From CAYWKL01 sp964459095 (GTDB lineage: Bacteria > Patescibacteriota > Microgenomatia > Daviesbacterales > UBA10151): a stretch of 12,942 nucleotides of DNA. Every line of letters begins with the position of its first letter. Positions within the stretch are counted from its first letter, which is position 1. The notes beneath the pieces are model-generated. The model made no database searches. It saw only the letters and a list, made by a program, of their open reading frames with translations, and was not told the DNA's origin. Positions 12,080-12,942 of this stretch are shown here, one piece after another. The position numbers and the translations under genes are program-made. The stretch spans positions 1-12,942 of the forward strand of contig CAYWKL010000024.1 in the NCBI GenBank assembly GCA_964459095.1, written 5' to 3'.

Positions 12080-12412
12080 ATGGTGTCAAAAGAACAAATA
12101 GGATTATGGTTGAATGTTGGTTTTAGTCACCTTGCAGTTGCTGGTGTTGGTTTAAGTGCAGAGGGGATTAACAATCTAATTTTAACTAGTGAAGTTCCAT
12201 ACCACTGTCCCAACCCTAATATGCTTCCCTATCAAAGAAAACTTGTAGCAAAAGGAGGATTCCTTTACTACACTCATCCTTTTATTGATAATTTGGCTAG
12301 ATATAATTCCAGGTTAGCACAACGGATACTTAAAACAGTCGAAGGTTCCGAGAGCCATCTTGATCAAGATAGGATTAATGATTCATTAGGATATTATGCT
12401 TTAAGAAATTAA
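12080..12412 (+). CDS. Orphan protein, N-terminal part of a possibly split gene
   Basis: Unknown family, 110 residues from ATG 12080, chosen because a TACAAT box ends 7 nt upstream; an upstream TTG (12044) would fall inside the promoter. The sequence begins MVSKEQIGLWLNVGFSHLAV with a mildly hydrophobic stretch at 8-27. It continues with VPYHCPNPNMLPYQRKLV and GGFLYYTHPFIDNLARYNSR, then a charged region ESHLDQDRINDSLGYYALRN. It ends at TAA (12410-12412). The same frame stays open for 20 more codons after that TAA and runs straight into the next coding region. This part may therefore be the N-terminal half of a 246-codon gene broken by one nonsense codon. Confidence 0.6.
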   Translation: MVSKEQIGLWLNVGFSHLAVAGVGLSAEGINNLILTSEVPYHCPNPNMLPYQRKLVAKGGFLYYTHPFIDNLARYNSRLAQRILKTVEGSESHLDQDRINDSLGYYALRN

Positions 12413-12820
12413 ATAGAAGAAGCTTACTATGGAAAATTAGGGGTTCGTAGAGAGGACAGATATATTATAGCCATGTTTGCAAGTATCTTTCCGAATGCTG
12501 TTAGGGGATATTTTAAAGAAAACCCTGATTTAAATGAAATTATTACTAACTGGGAATTTACTGAATGTGATGAAAGCGGCTTAGAAAATACTGAAGTTAC
12601 ATTGGGAGATTTACAGAACCTTATGGATATTTGTTTAAGAAGACGTGGGGTTATAGTCTATTATAATGAGAAAGTTTTAGAACACACAACATTACTCAAT
12701 CATGAGGATGAGGCTGATTTAATGATTTTATCGAGAAGTCCTTTAAACGCAGAAGTAGTTTCTGGAATAGTTCCTCTGTCAGATATTGATCGCGTAGTAA
12801 TGTTACAAGGAGTAGAATAA
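12413..12820 (+). CDS. Orphan protein, C-terminal part of a possibly split gene
   Basis: This frame is open from 12413, right after the TAA, in phase with the upstream part. Its first ATG is at 12473, giving 115 residues beginning MFASIFPNAVRGYFKENP. The codons between (IEEAYYGKLGVRREDRYIIA) look like ordinary protein sequence. The rest contains ITNWEFTECDESG, LGDLQNLMDICLRRRGVIVY and an end rich in alternating hydrophobics, LNAEVVSGIVPLSDIDRVVM. No family is recognised. As an independent gene it could use TATATT (12461-12466), 6 nt before ATG 12473, as a leaderless promoter with no convincing -35. So it is either a separate small gene or the tail of a broken one. Confidence 0.55.
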   Translation: MEEAYYGKLGVRREDRYIIAMFASIFPNAVRGYFKENPDLNEIITNWEFTECDESGLENTEVTLGDLQNLMDICLRRRGVIVYYNEKVLEHTTLLNHEDEADLMILSRSPLNAEVVSGIVPLSDIDRVVMLQGVE

Positions 12821-12828
12821 TTATTTTG

Positions 12829-12901
12829 TACCCCTGGAGGGAATTGCACCCACGGCCAACTCCTTAGGACGGAGCTGCTCTATCTGCTGAGCTACAGGGG
12901 C
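12829..12901 (-). tRNA. tRNA-Arg (anticodon CCT)
   Basis: Reading the minus strand, the acceptor stem GCCCCTG pairs with CAGGGGT and the discriminator base is A. The D arm is GCTC-AGCAGATA-GAGC. The anticodon stem GCTCC/GGAGT holds loop GTCCTAA, giving anticodon CCT at positions 34-36, which reads AGG. The variable loop is 5 nt and the T arm GTGGG-TGCAATT-CCCTC has one T-T mismatch and a TGCAA loop start instead of the usual TTCAA. Length is 73 nt. CCA is not encoded, so it must be added by CCA-adding enzyme. Confidence 0.93.
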
Positions 12902-12911
12902 AAACTTAGCT

Positions 12912-12941
12912 ATTTTAGCACTTTAAACATTGCCTCACCAA
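12912..12941 (-). promoter_or_regulatory. Possible tRNA-Arg promoter
   Basis: On the minus strand TTGGTG (12941-12936), 18 nt and TAAAAT (12917-12912), which would start transcription about 4 nt before the mature tRNA. The window ends here, so the upstream context is unknown. Confidence 0.4.
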
Positions 12942-12942
12942 C

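Noticed and set aside
12410..12412. Alternative genetic code explaining the in-frame stop
   Set aside because: The codon is TAA, while known CPR recoding uses UGA; TAA ends many genes here and TGA ends rplJ and the GT4 gene.

Overview
The window looks like a piece of a small, AT-rich bacterial genome with tightly packed genes. It probably comes from the Candidate Phyla Radiation (Patescibacteria), most likely a Microgenomates-type lineage. That placement is inference: it rests on housekeeping genes scattered singly instead of in classic operons, a PEGA/propeller membrane protein, large orphan proteins, promoters sitting directly on start codons, and many short palindromic repeats. TGA ends at least two genes (rplJ and the GT4 glycosyltransferase), so the UGA=Gly code of Gracilibacteria/Absconditabacteria does not apply.

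Layout. Bases 1-113 hold the end of a PIN-domain (VapC-like) protein. Bases 114-409 have no firm gene but contain a near-consensus promoter and two tiny candidate ORFs. purA (410-1696) converges, 3 nt apart, on a 601-residue orphan protein gene (1700-3505, minus). That gene is divergent from guaA (3560-5092) across a 54-bp two-way promoter region. Next come a stand-alone 5S rRNA with its own promoter (about 5222-5341), a repeat-rich spacer with a terminator or attenuator hairpin, and rplJ-rplL (5552-6744) away from the usual rplK/rplA/rpoB neighbours. A small HTH protein (7046-7279) converges on a glycosyltransferase pair (GT4 and WecG/TagA, minus, 7321-9328). Upstream on the minus strand lie a triple stem-loop repeat, mreB (9490-10506), a repeat-rich spacer and a PEGA/propeller membrane protein (10780-11955). 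The right end has an orphan reading frame split by one in-frame TAA (12080-12820) and tRNA-Arg(CCT) on the minus strand.

How the genes relate. purA and guaA make AMP and GMP from IMP, and no other purine genes are visible. The GT4/WecG pair and MreB concern envelope glycans and cell shape. 5S, L10, L7/L12 and the tRNA belong to translation.

Main observations. (1) Six protein genes have a -10 hexamer ending 5-8 nt before the start codon, which predicts leaderless or near-leaderless mRNAs. The two clear Shine-Dalgarno sequences are at rplJ and at the operon-internal wecG. (2) Short repeats have entered or grown inside conserved genes without breaking frame: a GC-rich palindromic insert in the GT4 gene, a heptamer array plus hairpin in guaA, a 14-bp tandem repeat in wecG, and a palindromic element that supplies the stop codon of rplJ and reaches the start of rplL. 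(3) L7/L12 carries an unusual charged N-terminal extension of about 60 residues. I found no complete new multi-gene system such as a defence island, CRISPR array or transposon.
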